A model generated the notes under the pieces. The model was not told the DNA's origin. It did not search any database and worked only from the letters and a program-made list of their open reading frames with translations. From the NCBI RefSeq assembly GCF_009455635.1, contig NZ_QPER01000001.1, positions 4,752,967-4,816,966 on the forward strand: a DNA stretch of 64,000 nt. Direction: 5' to 3'. Below are positions 45,838 to 54,431 of the stretch, piece after piece. Each line of letters starts with the position of its first letter. Within the stretch, counting starts at the first letter, position 1. Origin of the DNA: Paraburkholderia agricolaris (GTDB taxonomy: Bacteria; Pseudomonadota; Gammaproteobacteria; Burkholderiales; Burkholderiaceae). A program made the position numbers and the translations under genes.

Positions 45838-46136
45838 TGGATTCCCCTTGAGAATTATTGGTGAGTTATTGGGTGGTGCGCGCAAGTCCAAGGTGAAAGC
45901 CCGGGCTCGCGTTTTCTGTTAGTCCGGGTTCGGCGCGGGGAGTTCTTACAACGTCTGACGCTGGCGCAGGCCGCTCTTGTAAGGCGTGAGGCGCCGTGTG
46001 GGTTCGGCAAGGGTGGCGCGGCGCGTTGTCGCAGGCCACTTTTCACGTGCTTGTCGCAAATTTGTGAGGGGCTTGGCACCGTATGGGCACATGCGGTGCT
46101 CTACAATGAAATCAAGCTCTTGCGATGGAGGCTACC

Positions 46137-46316
46137 GTGATCGAGCACTTGATATTAGGCGCCTTTCTGGTCATCCCGCTACTTATCGTCGCGTTTCTTT
46201 TCTCCGACGAATTGTGGCAGGAGCATCGGCATCTGCACGATATGCAGCCTATGCCGGCGAAACCGCGGCGTATCGACTGGCGGCATCCGCTGCGGCGCGC
46301 GCGGCATCGGCTTTGA
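46137..46316 (+). CDS. Small membrane protein, hypothetical
   Basis: 59 residues from GTG 46137, which follows GGAGG by seven bases. An ATG at 46125 overlaps that ribosome site and is rejected. One helix (LILGAFLVIPLLIVAFLF) and a strongly basic, His/Arg-rich tail. A TACAAT hexamer at 46102-46107 could be the -10 box. Function unknown. Confidence 0.65.
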   Translation: MIEHLILGAFLVIPLLIVAFLFSDELWQEHRHLHDMQPMPAKPRRIDWRHPLRRARHRL

Positions 46317-46339
46317 GTTGAGCGATCGGACCTGCAAAT

Positions 46340-46369
46340 AAAAAAGCCTGCCGTTTCGGGCAGGCTAAA
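46340..46369. terminator. Bidirectional terminator
   Basis: AGCCTGCC / GGCAGGCT stem with A-runs on both ends. It serves the small membrane protein gene (plus) and perhaps the HIT gene (minus). Confidence 0.85.
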
Positions 46370-46461
46370 AAGAGATCCACACTCAATGCCTTGCGGGTAC
46401 AAGGCAGACGCCAGTCTAGCCGTAGCGCGCGTGCGGCTGGTTTCACCAGCCATTACACATA

Positions 46462-46932
46462 TTACGGGGCATGACCAGTTCGGTCGTCCGGGCCGCCTGT
46501 GGCGTCGGCAGGGGCGCGCCAGTGGTTGCGAATGCGCGTGGCCAGGGCTTCTAGCGTGGCCGCGTCGGCAACTTCGCGAGCATGCATGCGCAGCGGCTGT
46601 CCTTCCCAGCGCGGGATCACGTGAAAATGGACGTGCGGCACCGTTTGTCCCGCTGCGGCGCCGTTGAACTGTCCGATGAATACGCCGTCAGGGCGCAAGG
46701 CCGCGCGCACCGCGATGGCGAGCTTCTGCGTCATGCGCATGCAGGCTACCGTCGAGGCGTCCGACAATTCGAAAATCTCAACCGCCGCTTCCTTTGGCAC
46801 GATCAGCATGTGGCCGTCGGCTTGCGGCATCAAATCCATGAACGCCAGCGCGGCATCGCTTTCCGCCACCTTGATGCAAGGTAGTTCGCCGCGCAGAATC
46901 TTCGCGAAGGGATTGCTGTCGTCGTAGTTCAT
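46462..46932 (-). CDS. HIT-family nucleotide hydrolase/transferase
   Basis: 156 residues with the histidine triad HVHFHVIP near residue 100. The Hint-type opening NPFAKILRGELPC, then LMPQADGHMLIVPKEA. Hint proteins hydrolyse nucleoside phosphoramidates and aminoacyl-adenylates. ATG 46932 is chosen over an adjacent GTG at 46935. Separate transcription unit from wspR, which lies 130 bases away on the same strand. Confidence 0.92.
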   Translation of the reverse strand: MNYDDSNPFAKILRGELPCIKVAESDAALAFMDLMPQADGHMLIVPKEAAVEIFELSDASTVACMRMTQKLAIAVRAALRPDGVFIGQFNGAAAGQTVPHVHFHVIPRWEGQPLRMHAREVADAATLEALATRIRNHWRAPADATGGPDDRTGHAP

Positions 46933-47061
46933 CACGCGTCCTTTTGGTTGCCGTACGGTTCAAGCTGGGGAGGCCGTCGACGATATTGTCCACTACCTCT
47001 GTTACAGCGCGCCGTATTTGTCTCTGTCCCGTTCCTGGACGGTGCCGGCGCCAGCCGGCAA

Positions 47062-48171
47062 TCAGCGAATCACCGCCACCTGATTCTTCCCGTCCCGCTT
47101 CGCCCGATACAGCCCGACGTCGGCGGCTTCGATCAGCGTCGTCACCGGTTCGGCGGCGGACGGCACGATGGCCGCCGCGCCGACGCTGATCGTCACGACA
47201 CCACTCGCGGACCCGGCATGCGCAATGCCGAGCCCCTCGATGGCCAGGCGGATTTTCTCGGCGAGCAGGCGCAAGCCACCCGACGACGCGCCCGGCAACA
47301 CCACCGCAAACTCTTCGCCGCCAAAGCGCGCCGCGAGATCGGGCGCGCGTCCAAGGCACGATTCGATGGTTTGCGCGACGCGTTTGAGCACCTCGTCGCC
47401 GGCGACGTGCCCATAAGTGTCGTTGTAGGCCTTGAAGTTATCCACATCGATCATCAGAAAACCGAGGCCGGTTTTGTCGCGCGTGCCGCGACGCCACTCG
47501 GCGGCCAGGTACTGATCGAGGTAACGGCGATTCGACAAACCCGTCAAGCCGTCCGAATGCGTGAGCCGCTGCAGTTCCAGATTGGTCGCGAGCAACTGCT
47601 GTTGCGACTGGCGCAGCGCCCGATAGGCCTCGTCACGCTGCAGCAGGTTCAGATACGAGCGCGAGTGATAGCGAATCCGCGCGATCAACTCAATGCGATC
47701 CGGCAGCTTCACCAGATAGTCGTTGGCGCCGGCGGCGAAGGCGGCGCTTTTCACCAGCGGCTCCTCTTTGGTCGACAGCACGATGATCGGAATATCGCGC
47801 GTCGCCGGATTTTGCCGGTACTGCCGCACGAGCGTGAGGCCGTCGGTGCCGGGCATGACGAGGTCTTGCAGGATCACCGTCGCACGGGTTTCCTCCGCGC
47901 AGCGCAGCGCATCTTCAGGCGACGCGCAGTAGTGAAAGTCGACGCTTCCTTCGTCAGCCAGCGCTTGGCGGACCGCCTCGGCGATGATCGCCTGATCGTC
48001 GACCAGCAGCACCATGATCGGGCATTCGGCGGCGGGCGGACTATCGAGGATGCGGGCTAACGCGTCGTCGATGGCGCTGTTGGGCGCGTCCACCGCGTAC
48101 GCCTGCGCGTTCGCGTCGTGTTCTGCGAGGTCCGGCGCGGTGGCGTTCTGATACGGTTTGGAAGTGTCCAT
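47062..48171 (-). CDS. wspR: Diguanylate cyclase response regulator WspR
   Basis: 369 residues: variable N-terminus (1-50), receiver domain (about 51-175, phospho-Asp in ILQDLVMPG), linker coiled coil, and GGDEF domain with active motif GGEEF and inhibitory I-site RAPD five residues before it. WspE phosphorylates it, and it then makes c-di-GMP, promoting biofilm and wrinkly colonies in relatives. Last gene of the minus-strand wsp operon. The 80-base gap to wspF holds no gene. Confidence 0.95.
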   Translation of the reverse strand: MDTSKPYQNATAPDLAEHDANAQAYAVDAPNSAIDDALARILDSPPAAECPIMVLLVDDQAIIAEAVRQALADEGSVDFHYCASPEDALRCAEETRATVILQDLVMPGTDGLTLVRQYRQNPATRDIPIIVLSTKEEPLVKSAAFAAGANDYLVKLPDRIELIARIRYHSRSYLNLLQRDEAYRALRQSQQQLLATNLELQRLTHSDGLTGLSNRRYLDQYLAAEWRRGTRDKTGLGFLMIDVDNFKAYNDTYGHVAGDEVLKRVAQTIESCLGRAPDLAARFGGEEFAVVLPGASSGGLRLLAEKIRLAIEGLGIAHAGSASGVVTISVGAAAIVPSAAEPVTTLIEAADVGLYRAKRDGKNQVAVIR

Positions 48172-48253
48172 GTTGGTCAGCCAGAATGAATGTCAGTGAG
48201 TCGTAGCGGGCTAATGTGTGGCCAATGTGTGGGTAGTGTGCGCTTGCCCGGCC

Positions 48254-49270
48254 TTAGCCGGCACCGACGGCGGCGGCAAGCGCGGCGGCGATGCGGGGCA
48301 GGGGCAGGATCGCGGCGGCGGCGTCGAGCGCCGCGGCCGCCTTCGGCATGCCGTACACGGCACAGGTCGCCTCATGCTGTGCAATCGTGCGGTAGCCCTT
48401 GGTGCGCATCGCCTTGAGCCCGATCGCGCCGTCGCGGCCCATGCCGGTCAGCAGGACGCCAATCGCGCGCGCCGGCCAGCGGGCCACAACGCTATGGAAG
48501 AACACGTCGACGGAAGGCCGGTAGGGCGTTTCGGTTGGCACGTTCGTATAGCCCAGCACGTTGGGTAATTTCAGGTGCAGATGATCGTCGGTGGCGGCGA
48601 GCAGCGCGACGCCGGCTTGCGGCCGGTCGCCTTCGTTCGCGATCCGCACCGGCAGCGCCGACTGCTGGTTCAGCCAGTCGGCCATACCGGCGGCAAACGC
48701 CGCGTCGACGTGCTGGACGATCACGATGGCCGCCGGGAAATCCTTCGGCAAACCGCCGAGCAGGGTGGCGAGCGCTGCCGGGCCGCCTGCCGAGGCGCCG
48801 ATCGCCACCAGCGGCGTGTCGCGATTGGTCACGCTTTTCGTTTCCGCCGCAGCGGCCGTGCCAGGCGCGTTGCGTTCCGCGACCTGCGCGGCGATGCGGT
48901 CGATCTTCGCGATCAGGGTGGCGATGCTCCTGTGCGCGTCCGGGCCGCTCAGCGAGGGCGTATCCACGGCGTCGAGCGCGCCCGCGCCCATTGCTTCATA
49001 GACGCGCCACGCGTTCGCGCCTACGTCGACGGTTACGATCAGGATCGCGCACGGCGCCTTCGCCATGATGCGGCGCGTGGCTTCGATCCCGTCGACGTTC
49101 GGCATCACGAGATCCATCAGCACGATGTCGGGCCGCTGCGCGGTGCAGAAATCGACTGCCTGCTGGCCGTCCTGCGCGACCCACAGCACCTCGTAGTCGT
49201 GGCGCGCGGCCAGCGCGCGGCGCAGCGCTTCGACGGCAAGGGGCAGGTCATTGACGATTCCGATTTTCAT
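48254..49270 (-). CDS. wspF: WspF, CheB-type methylesterase
   Basis: 338 residues: receiver (1-125, Asp in VLMDLVMPN) and CheB methylesterase (about 150-335) with GASAGGP (Ser), VQHVD (His) and GMGRDGA (Asp) catalytic motifs. It removes methyl groups from WspA and so damps the pathway; loss-of-function in relatives locks the system on. Follows wspE by 17 bases. Confidence 0.95.
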   Translation of the reverse strand: MKIGIVNDLPLAVEALRRALAARHDYEVLWVAQDGQQAVDFCTAQRPDIVLMDLVMPNVDGIEATRRIMAKAPCAILIVTVDVGANAWRVYEAMGAGALDAVDTPSLSGPDAHRSIATLIAKIDRIAAQVAERNAPGTAAAAETKSVTNRDTPLVAIGASAGGPAALATLLGGLPKDFPAAIVIVQHVDAAFAAGMADWLNQQSALPVRIANEGDRPQAGVALLAATDDHLHLKLPNVLGYTNVPTETPYRPSVDVFFHSVVARWPARAIGVLLTGMGRDGAIGLKAMRTKGYRTIAQHEATCAVYGMPKAAAALDAAAAILPLPRIAAALAAAVGAG

Positions 49271-49287
49271 CCGTTTTACCCGTGGGT

Positions 49288-51729
49288 TTAACCGTAAGCT
49301 TCGCCGATCAGATCGCGCACTGCGTCGAGCAGTGCTTCGTCGTGGAAACTGCCTTTCGCCAGATAGTAATCCGCGCCCGCGTTCAGGCCGGCGCGGCGGT
49401 CCTCTTCACGATCCTTGTACGAGACGATCATCACCGGCAGCGACTGCAGTTGCGGGTCGCGCTTGATGAGCGTGACGAGTTCGATGCCGTCCATTCTCGG
49501 CATGTCGATGTCGGTAATCACAAGGTCGAAGCGCTCGCTGCGCACCGCGTTCCAGCCGTCCATGCCGTCGACGGCGATCGTCACGTCGTAGCCGCGTGTG
49601 GCCAGCAGCTTTCGTTCGAGTTCGCGCACGGTGAGCGAATCGTCGACCACCAGCACGCGCCGGGTGACGCGCCGGGCGGCGAGGGCGGTGCCGTGCTGCG
49701 TGTGTTTCAGATCGCCGCCCGCCACGAGTTTCTCGACCGAGCGCAGCCAGTCGTCGACATCCGCGATCAGCACCGGGTCGCCGTTTTCCATCAACGCGCC
49801 GGCGGTGATGTTCCTGATCTTGCCGAGACGTGGATCGAGCGGCTGCACGACCAGCATCCGCTCGCCGAGAAAACGGTCGACCACCACGCCGTAGGTTTCT
49901 TCACCGTCGCCGATCACGATCAGGCTGACGGGTTCGGCTTCGTCAGCGGGCGGCGCCGTATCGAGAATCTGATGCGCGGTGACGACGCCGATACGGCGGC
50001 CGTCGAAGGCAATGTGCTGATGGCCTTCGAGCAGTTCGATCTCCGTGCGGCTCACGTGCAGCGTGCGGTTGACATGCGCGAGCGGCACGGCGTACGGCTC
50101 GCCCGCGACTTCGACGAGCAGGCTGCGGATCACCGAAAGCGTCAGCGGCAGCTGCAACTGCACGCGCGTGCCGAGGCCGGGTTCGTGCGTGATGCGCACC
50201 GTGCCACGCACGCGCTTGACGACGTCGTACACCGCATCGAGTCCGACGCCACGGCCCGAGACCTCGGTAACCTGATCGCGCAACGAAAAGCCGGGCAGGA
50301 ACAGGAATTCGAGTAGTTCGGCCTCGGACAGGCGCGCGGTGGTGTCGGCGCTCGCCAGTTTTTTGCGCACGATCGAGGCACGCAAGGCTTCGAGGTCGAT
50401 GCCCGCGCCGTCGTCGGTGACGGTGATGAGCAGTGAGCCGGCGGTATGGCGCGCGTCGAGCGTGAGCGTGCCTTCTTCGGACTTGCCGCGCAGGAGACGG
50501 GCTGACGGCGCTTCGATACCGTGGTCGATCGCGTTGCGCAGCAGGTGGCCGAGCGGTGCTTCGAGCAGATCGAGGATGTCGCGATCCACCTGAGTCGATT
50601 CGCCGACCAGTTGCCAGCGCACCTTCTTGCCGAGCGAACGCGCGACGTCGCGCACCATGCGCGCCAGACCGCCGGTGCCGTCGCCGAAAGGGCGCATCCG
50701 GCATTGCAGCGCGGCGTCGTAAAGCTGCTGCGACAGATGCGTCGAGCGGCGGTCGAAGCTCTCCAGATCGGCCAGGCGCTCGGCGAGCAGATGCTGCGAT
50801 TCCGCGGTGAGGCGGCGCAATTCTTCGAGCGCGGCCTGCGTGCGCGGATCAAGCTTCAGGTCGGCAAGTGTCTCGTGCAACTGATCCAGCGCACGCGAGC
50901 CGTCACGTTGGACGCGCTTGACGCGCAGCATCGATTGCGCGAAGGGTTTGAGCCAGCGCGATTCGACCAGCGATTCGCCGGATAGGGACAGGAGCCGGTC
51001 GAGGTTGTCGGCGCGTACACGCAGCATGCGGCCGGGGTCGGTGGTTAGGCGGCTTGCTTCGGTTGAACCGGATGCGGTTGATGCCGGAGCGCTTCTGGAA
51101 TCGGCCGTCGACGGATTTACTGTCGTGCTGACCGATGCGCCTGACGCTGGCGTGGCTTCGGCGCGCAGAGCGTTGGCGAGCAGATTGAATGCGGCGTCTG
51201 CGTCGTGAGCCGTGTCGGCGGATGCGGCTTGGGGTTCGGTGGTGATACTGGGCACAGATCCGGCGACGCGAGCAGGATTTTCGGCCGGCGTAGCAGCAGC
51301 CTGCGGCGCACTTTCCCGCCGCATCGCCGCGCCGTGCGGCACGATACCGGCCATCCGCGCTTGCAACGACGCGACGCACGCACTCACCGCGTCACGCGCC
51401 GACTCATCCTCATCATTGCCGATGCGCGCAACGATATCGACACCGCGCAGCAACTCATCGATCCACGCGGCATCGAGTAACGCGCGCCCTTCCTGCGCCG
51501 CGACAAAACAATCCTCCATCGCGTGCGCGAGTTCGACGCCCACCTGCACCCCGACGATACGTGCCGCGCCCTTCAGCGAGTGCGCCGCGCGCATGCAGGC
51601 CTCGAGCGCGGCGGCATCGCGCGGCGCGCGTTCGAGGGCGAGCAGGCCGTCGTTGAGCACGCGCGCCTGGGTCCGCGCTTCCTCGCGGAAGAGATCGATC
51701 AGCGACGGGCGGCGCGGGTCGTCCGTCAT
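49288..51729 (-). CDS. wspE: WspE, hybrid CheA-type histidine kinase
   Basis: 813 residues: Hpt (His about 50 in AAHSLKGAARI), Ala/Thr/Ser-rich linker (about 145-240), dimerisation, ATPase (NAIDHGIEAP, DDGAGID, SGRGVGLDAV), CheW-like adaptor domain, and a C-terminal receiver (about 690-813, Asp in LVITDIDMPRMDG). It phosphorylates WspR and WspF. The start overlaps the wspD stop by four bases. Confidence 0.95.
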   Translation of the reverse strand: MTDDPRRPSLIDLFREEARTQARVLNDGLLALERAPRDAAALEACMRAAHSLKGAARIVGVQVGVELAHAMEDCFVAAQEGRALLDAAWIDELLRGVDIVARIGNDEDESARDAVSACVASLQARMAGIVPHGAAMRRESAPQAAATPAENPARVAGSVPSITTEPQAASADTAHDADAAFNLLANALRAEATPASGASVSTTVNPSTADSRSAPASTASGSTEASRLTTDPGRMLRVRADNLDRLLSLSGESLVESRWLKPFAQSMLRVKRVQRDGSRALDQLHETLADLKLDPRTQAALEELRRLTAESQHLLAERLADLESFDRRSTHLSQQLYDAALQCRMRPFGDGTGGLARMVRDVARSLGKKVRWQLVGESTQVDRDILDLLEAPLGHLLRNAIDHGIEAPSARLLRGKSEEGTLTLDARHTAGSLLITVTDDGAGIDLEALRASIVRKKLASADTTARLSEAELLEFLFLPGFSLRDQVTEVSGRGVGLDAVYDVVKRVRGTVRITHEPGLGTRVQLQLPLTLSVIRSLLVEVAGEPYAVPLAHVNRTLHVSRTEIELLEGHQHIAFDGRRIGVVTAHQILDTAPPADEAEPVSLIVIGDGEETYGVVVDRFLGERMLVVQPLDPRLGKIRNITAGALMENGDPVLIADVDDWLRSVEKLVAGGDLKHTQHGTALAARRVTRRVLVVDDSLTVRELERKLLATRGYDVTIAVDGMDGWNAVRSERFDLVITDIDMPRMDGIELVTLIKRDPQLQSLPVMIVSYKDREEDRRAGLNAGADYYLAKGSFHDEALLDAVRDLIGEAYG

Positions 51730-52418
51730 CCGAGACTCCGGTTCAAGGTATCGAACAAGGCGTCAGCGTCGAGCAAGCCGACCGTCATGCCGCGCCACGG
51801 GGCCACGGCGCGCGTATGCGCGGCGGCCGCGTGCGAGAGCGTCGCGGGCGGCGGGCAAAAGGTGGTGACTGCGAGCCGATGCACGCCGTCGACCTGGTCG
51901 ACGGGAAATACCGCATGCTCTTCGGCGCGCGAGACCACCAGCAAACGCGGCAGATCGTGGCGCGCCTGATCGTCGGCCGCCGTGGTGTCGGTTTCGAAAC
52001 CGAGCAGATGCGCGAGCGACAGACACACCAGCAAGTCGCCCTGCACATTCACCACGCCCAGCACCGCGCGATGCTGCCGGTGCGGCAAGGTATGAACCGG
52101 CCGCGTCTGCACGATGCGTTTGAAGATCGGCGTAGGCAGCGCGAGCCATTCGCGGCCGATCCGGAAAATGAGGAACGACTCGCTCGCACCTTGCGGGTCG
52201 TGTTGCTGCTGCCGCTGCTGATGCGGTGACGTCTCGGCGTCATGCAGCGAGAGATCCACAAGGGGAATCGGTCGCTCCAGCAATTTGGCCGCGGCCGCTT
52301 CGAACACGGGGCAATTCAGACAACGCACGTACTCGGTCAGCCGCTCGCACGACGAATCGCCGCGCACGCCAATGCGATTCCAGCAATCGTCGAAAGTCAC
52401 GGTGCGCTCCTCAACCAC
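51726..52418 (-). CDS. wspD: WspD, CheW-like coupling protein
   Basis: 230 residues. The N-terminal part has an ordered cysteine set (FDDCW, SSC, RCLNCPVFEAAA) typical of WspD proteins, then a CheW domain (about 80-230: FLIFRIGREWLALP, VLGVVNVQGDLLVCLSLAHLLG). It links WspA to WspE. It overlaps wspC (8 bases) and wspE (4 bases). Confidence 0.92.
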   Translation of the reverse strand: MVEERTVTFDDCWNRIGVRGDSSCERLTEYVRCLNCPVFEAAAAKLLERPIPLVDLSLHDAETSPHQQRQQQHDPQGASESFLIFRIGREWLALPTPIFKRIVQTRPVHTLPHRQHRAVLGVVNVQGDLLVCLSLAHLLGFETDTTAADDQARHDLPRLLVVSRAEEHAVFPVDQVDGVHRLAVTTFCPPPATLSHAAAAHTRAVAPWRGMTVGLLDADALFDTLNRSLG

Positions 52419-53895
52419 GTTGCGCTCCCTGCGCGCGCGACGCGCGTTCCATCAACAGACGCGCACCGTTACGGTCGCCTTCGAGTTCGAGCAGCGTGGC
52501 CAAATGCGCGAGCGCTTCGGCGTGCTGCGGGTCGAGATAGAGCGCCTTGCGATACTGGCCGCGTGCCAGGTTCGTATCGCCGCTGGCGTCGGCCAGCACG
52601 CCGAGCAGGTAGAACGCATCGGCATGCGGCGCGTGCTGTTCCAGATAAGCGTTGATCGCGTTCGCGGCGTCCGTCAGACGGCCCGCATCGGCCAGCGCGT
52701 GCGCGGATTGCAGCGTGTCGCGCGCGGCGTTGGTGGGCGGGGTAATGTGGGGCGGCGTGCGGTCGTACGATTGCGCTGCGGGTTTCAACGGAACGGCCGC
52801 GCTGTTCCATATGCTCTTGTTCGGCGCGTGCAACGTGTGCTGCGGGATCTCGTTGTTCAGTGCCGCATGCGGTTGCGTACCGTCTCGAAACGCCTGTGAA
52901 GAGCCGGCATTGAACGGCGTGCGCGCCACCGGATCGGGCCACGCGAAAGGCTCTGCCGAAAACACTTGCGGCGGCGCGAGCGCGGGCACGGGCGAATGCG
53001 TCATCGCCAGTGCCGCGGCGGTGGCGAGCGGCGCGGTGTGCCAGCCGTTGAATTGCGTTTCCGTGGACGTGGCGCGGCGAAATGCGAACGCCAACGGAAT
53101 CTTCGCTGACTGCATGCCATAACGCATCAGTAGTCCGGTTTCCGCGGGGCCGACGAACAGCGTGCCGTTTTCGGCCAGCACGCTATTGAGTGCATGCAAG
53201 GCCGTTTGCTGTGCATCGCGGTCGAAGTAAATCAGCACGTTGCGGCAGAACACGAAATCGTAGATACCAAGCGTCGTGGCATCGAGTTGCATCAGGTTGG
53301 CGCGCGAAAACCGCACCGCATCGACGATGCGTGGTGCGAGACGCCAGCCGTCTTCGGTGCGCGTGAAGTGGGCGTCCCGAAACGGAAACGCATTGCCGCG
53401 AAACGAATTACGGGTGTACACCGCGTTTTGTGCGACAGCCAGCGAACGTTCGCTGATATCCATCGCGTCGATGCGCATGTGCGCGGCGTCGATGCCGGCG
53501 TCGAGCAGCGTCATCGCGATTGTGTACGGTTCTTCGCCGGTCGAGCAGGGCAGGCTCAGAATCCGCAACGGCAACGCGGTGCCGCGTTCGTCAAGGCGTT
53601 CGTACGCGAGACGCGTGAGCGCTTTGAACGCGTCGGTGTCGCGATAGAACCAGGTCTCCGGCACCACTACGGTTTCGACCAGCGCCTGCACCATGGCAGG
53701 CGATGCTTGCGCAGCCTCCCAGTAGTCGTTAAGCGTGGCGTCGGCGTGACCGTCCGCGCACCAGGCGGCGGCGCGCTGATCAACCGCACGTTCGATCGCG
53801 CTATGACCGAGCGACGCCGCGTCGAGCCCGATGGTCCGATGCAACAGATCGGTGAAGCGTCGATAGAGCGGCGCGTTGTCGTGATGCGCGTTCAT
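52411..53895 (-). CDS. wspC: WspC, CheR-type methyltransferase with TPR tail
   Basis: 494 residues: CheR methyltransferase (about 10-265) with VPETWFYRD, LSLPCSTGEEPYTIAMTL (SAM site) and FVFCRNVLIYFD. A low-complexity linker follows, then a TPR region (about 400-490: FYLLGVLADASGDTNLARGQYRKALYLDP). It methylates WspA. ATG 53895 overlaps the wspB stop; an in-frame start at 53961 lies inside wspB and is rejected. Confidence 0.94.
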   Translation of the reverse strand: MNAHHDNAPLYRRFTDLLHRTIGLDAASLGHSAIERAVDQRAAAWCADGHADATLNDYWEAAQASPAMVQALVETVVVPETWFYRDTDAFKALTRLAYERLDERGTALPLRILSLPCSTGEEPYTIAMTLLDAGIDAAHMRIDAMDISERSLAVAQNAVYTRNSFRGNAFPFRDAHFTRTEDGWRLAPRIVDAVRFSRANLMQLDATTLGIYDFVFCRNVLIYFDRDAQQTALHALNSVLAENGTLFVGPAETGLLMRYGMQSAKIPLAFAFRRATSTETQFNGWHTAPLATAAALAMTHSPVPALAPPQVFSAEPFAWPDPVARTPFNAGSSQAFRDGTQPHAALNNEIPQHTLHAPNKSIWNSAAVPLKPAAQSYDRTPPHITPPTNAARDTLQSAHALADAGRLTDAANAINAYLEQHAPHADAFYLLGVLADASGDTNLARGQYRKALYLDPQHAEALAHLATLLELEGDRNGARLLMERASRAQGAQRG

Positions 53896-54356
53896 GCGTG
53901 CGCCTCGGGAAACAGCAGCGCTTTGACATCGTCGGGCAGCAGATGCTCGACGCGAATCCATTGCACCAGACCGCCTGCTTCGCTCGCAACCGGGCCCAGA
54001 TAACGCGCGTGCGGCATGTCGATACCGGCATCGTGAAACGCTTCGGCGGCGAGGCGAATCGTGCGCGTGGCGCCTTCGAGCAGGAGCGCGAGCAGGCGTA
54101 CCGTGCCGGCATGCGGATAGCGCACCAGCACGACGCGGGTCGACATCAACTGCGCGGCGGGACGGCCGAGCGCGAGCGCCGGCAGGTCGATCACCGGCAG
54201 TGGTGCGCCTTCATGATCGAGCACGCCCGCGACCCACGACGGTGCGCCGGGGATCGTCTTCGGCGGCGACTGCGGCGTGAGCGGCATCAGACGCTCCACC
54301 TGCGTCGCGTCGATCACGTAGCGTTCGCTATCGAGCGTGAAGAGGATGAAGAGCAT
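53892..54356 (-). CDS. wspB: WspB, CheW-like coupling protein
   Basis: 154-residue single CheW domain (MLFILFTLDSERYVIDATQVERLMPL, GVLDHEGAPLPVIDL). Two CheW-like proteins (WspB and WspD) in one operon are normal for Wsp. Follows wspA by 75 bases. Confidence 0.93.
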   Translation of the reverse strand: MLFILFTLDSERYVIDATQVERLMPLTPQSPPKTIPGAPSWVAGVLDHEGAPLPVIDLPALALGRPAAQLMSTRVVLVRYPHAGTVRLLALLLEGATRTIRLAAEAFHDAGIDMPHARYLGPVASEAGGLVQWIRVEHLLPDDVKALLFPEAHA

Positions 54357-54431
54357 CGGCGTGGGTTGAGTGAGGTGGCGTGCAAATAGTTGGCTTCAGC
54401 GTGCGTGTCTGAATGAGCCAGTGGTGGCGCG

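Noticed and set aside
46610..46640. ATCACGTGAAAA as a possible parS site
   Set aside because: It lacks the full palindrome expected for Burkholderia chromosome-1 parS and lies inside the HIT gene. No good parS was seen in the window.
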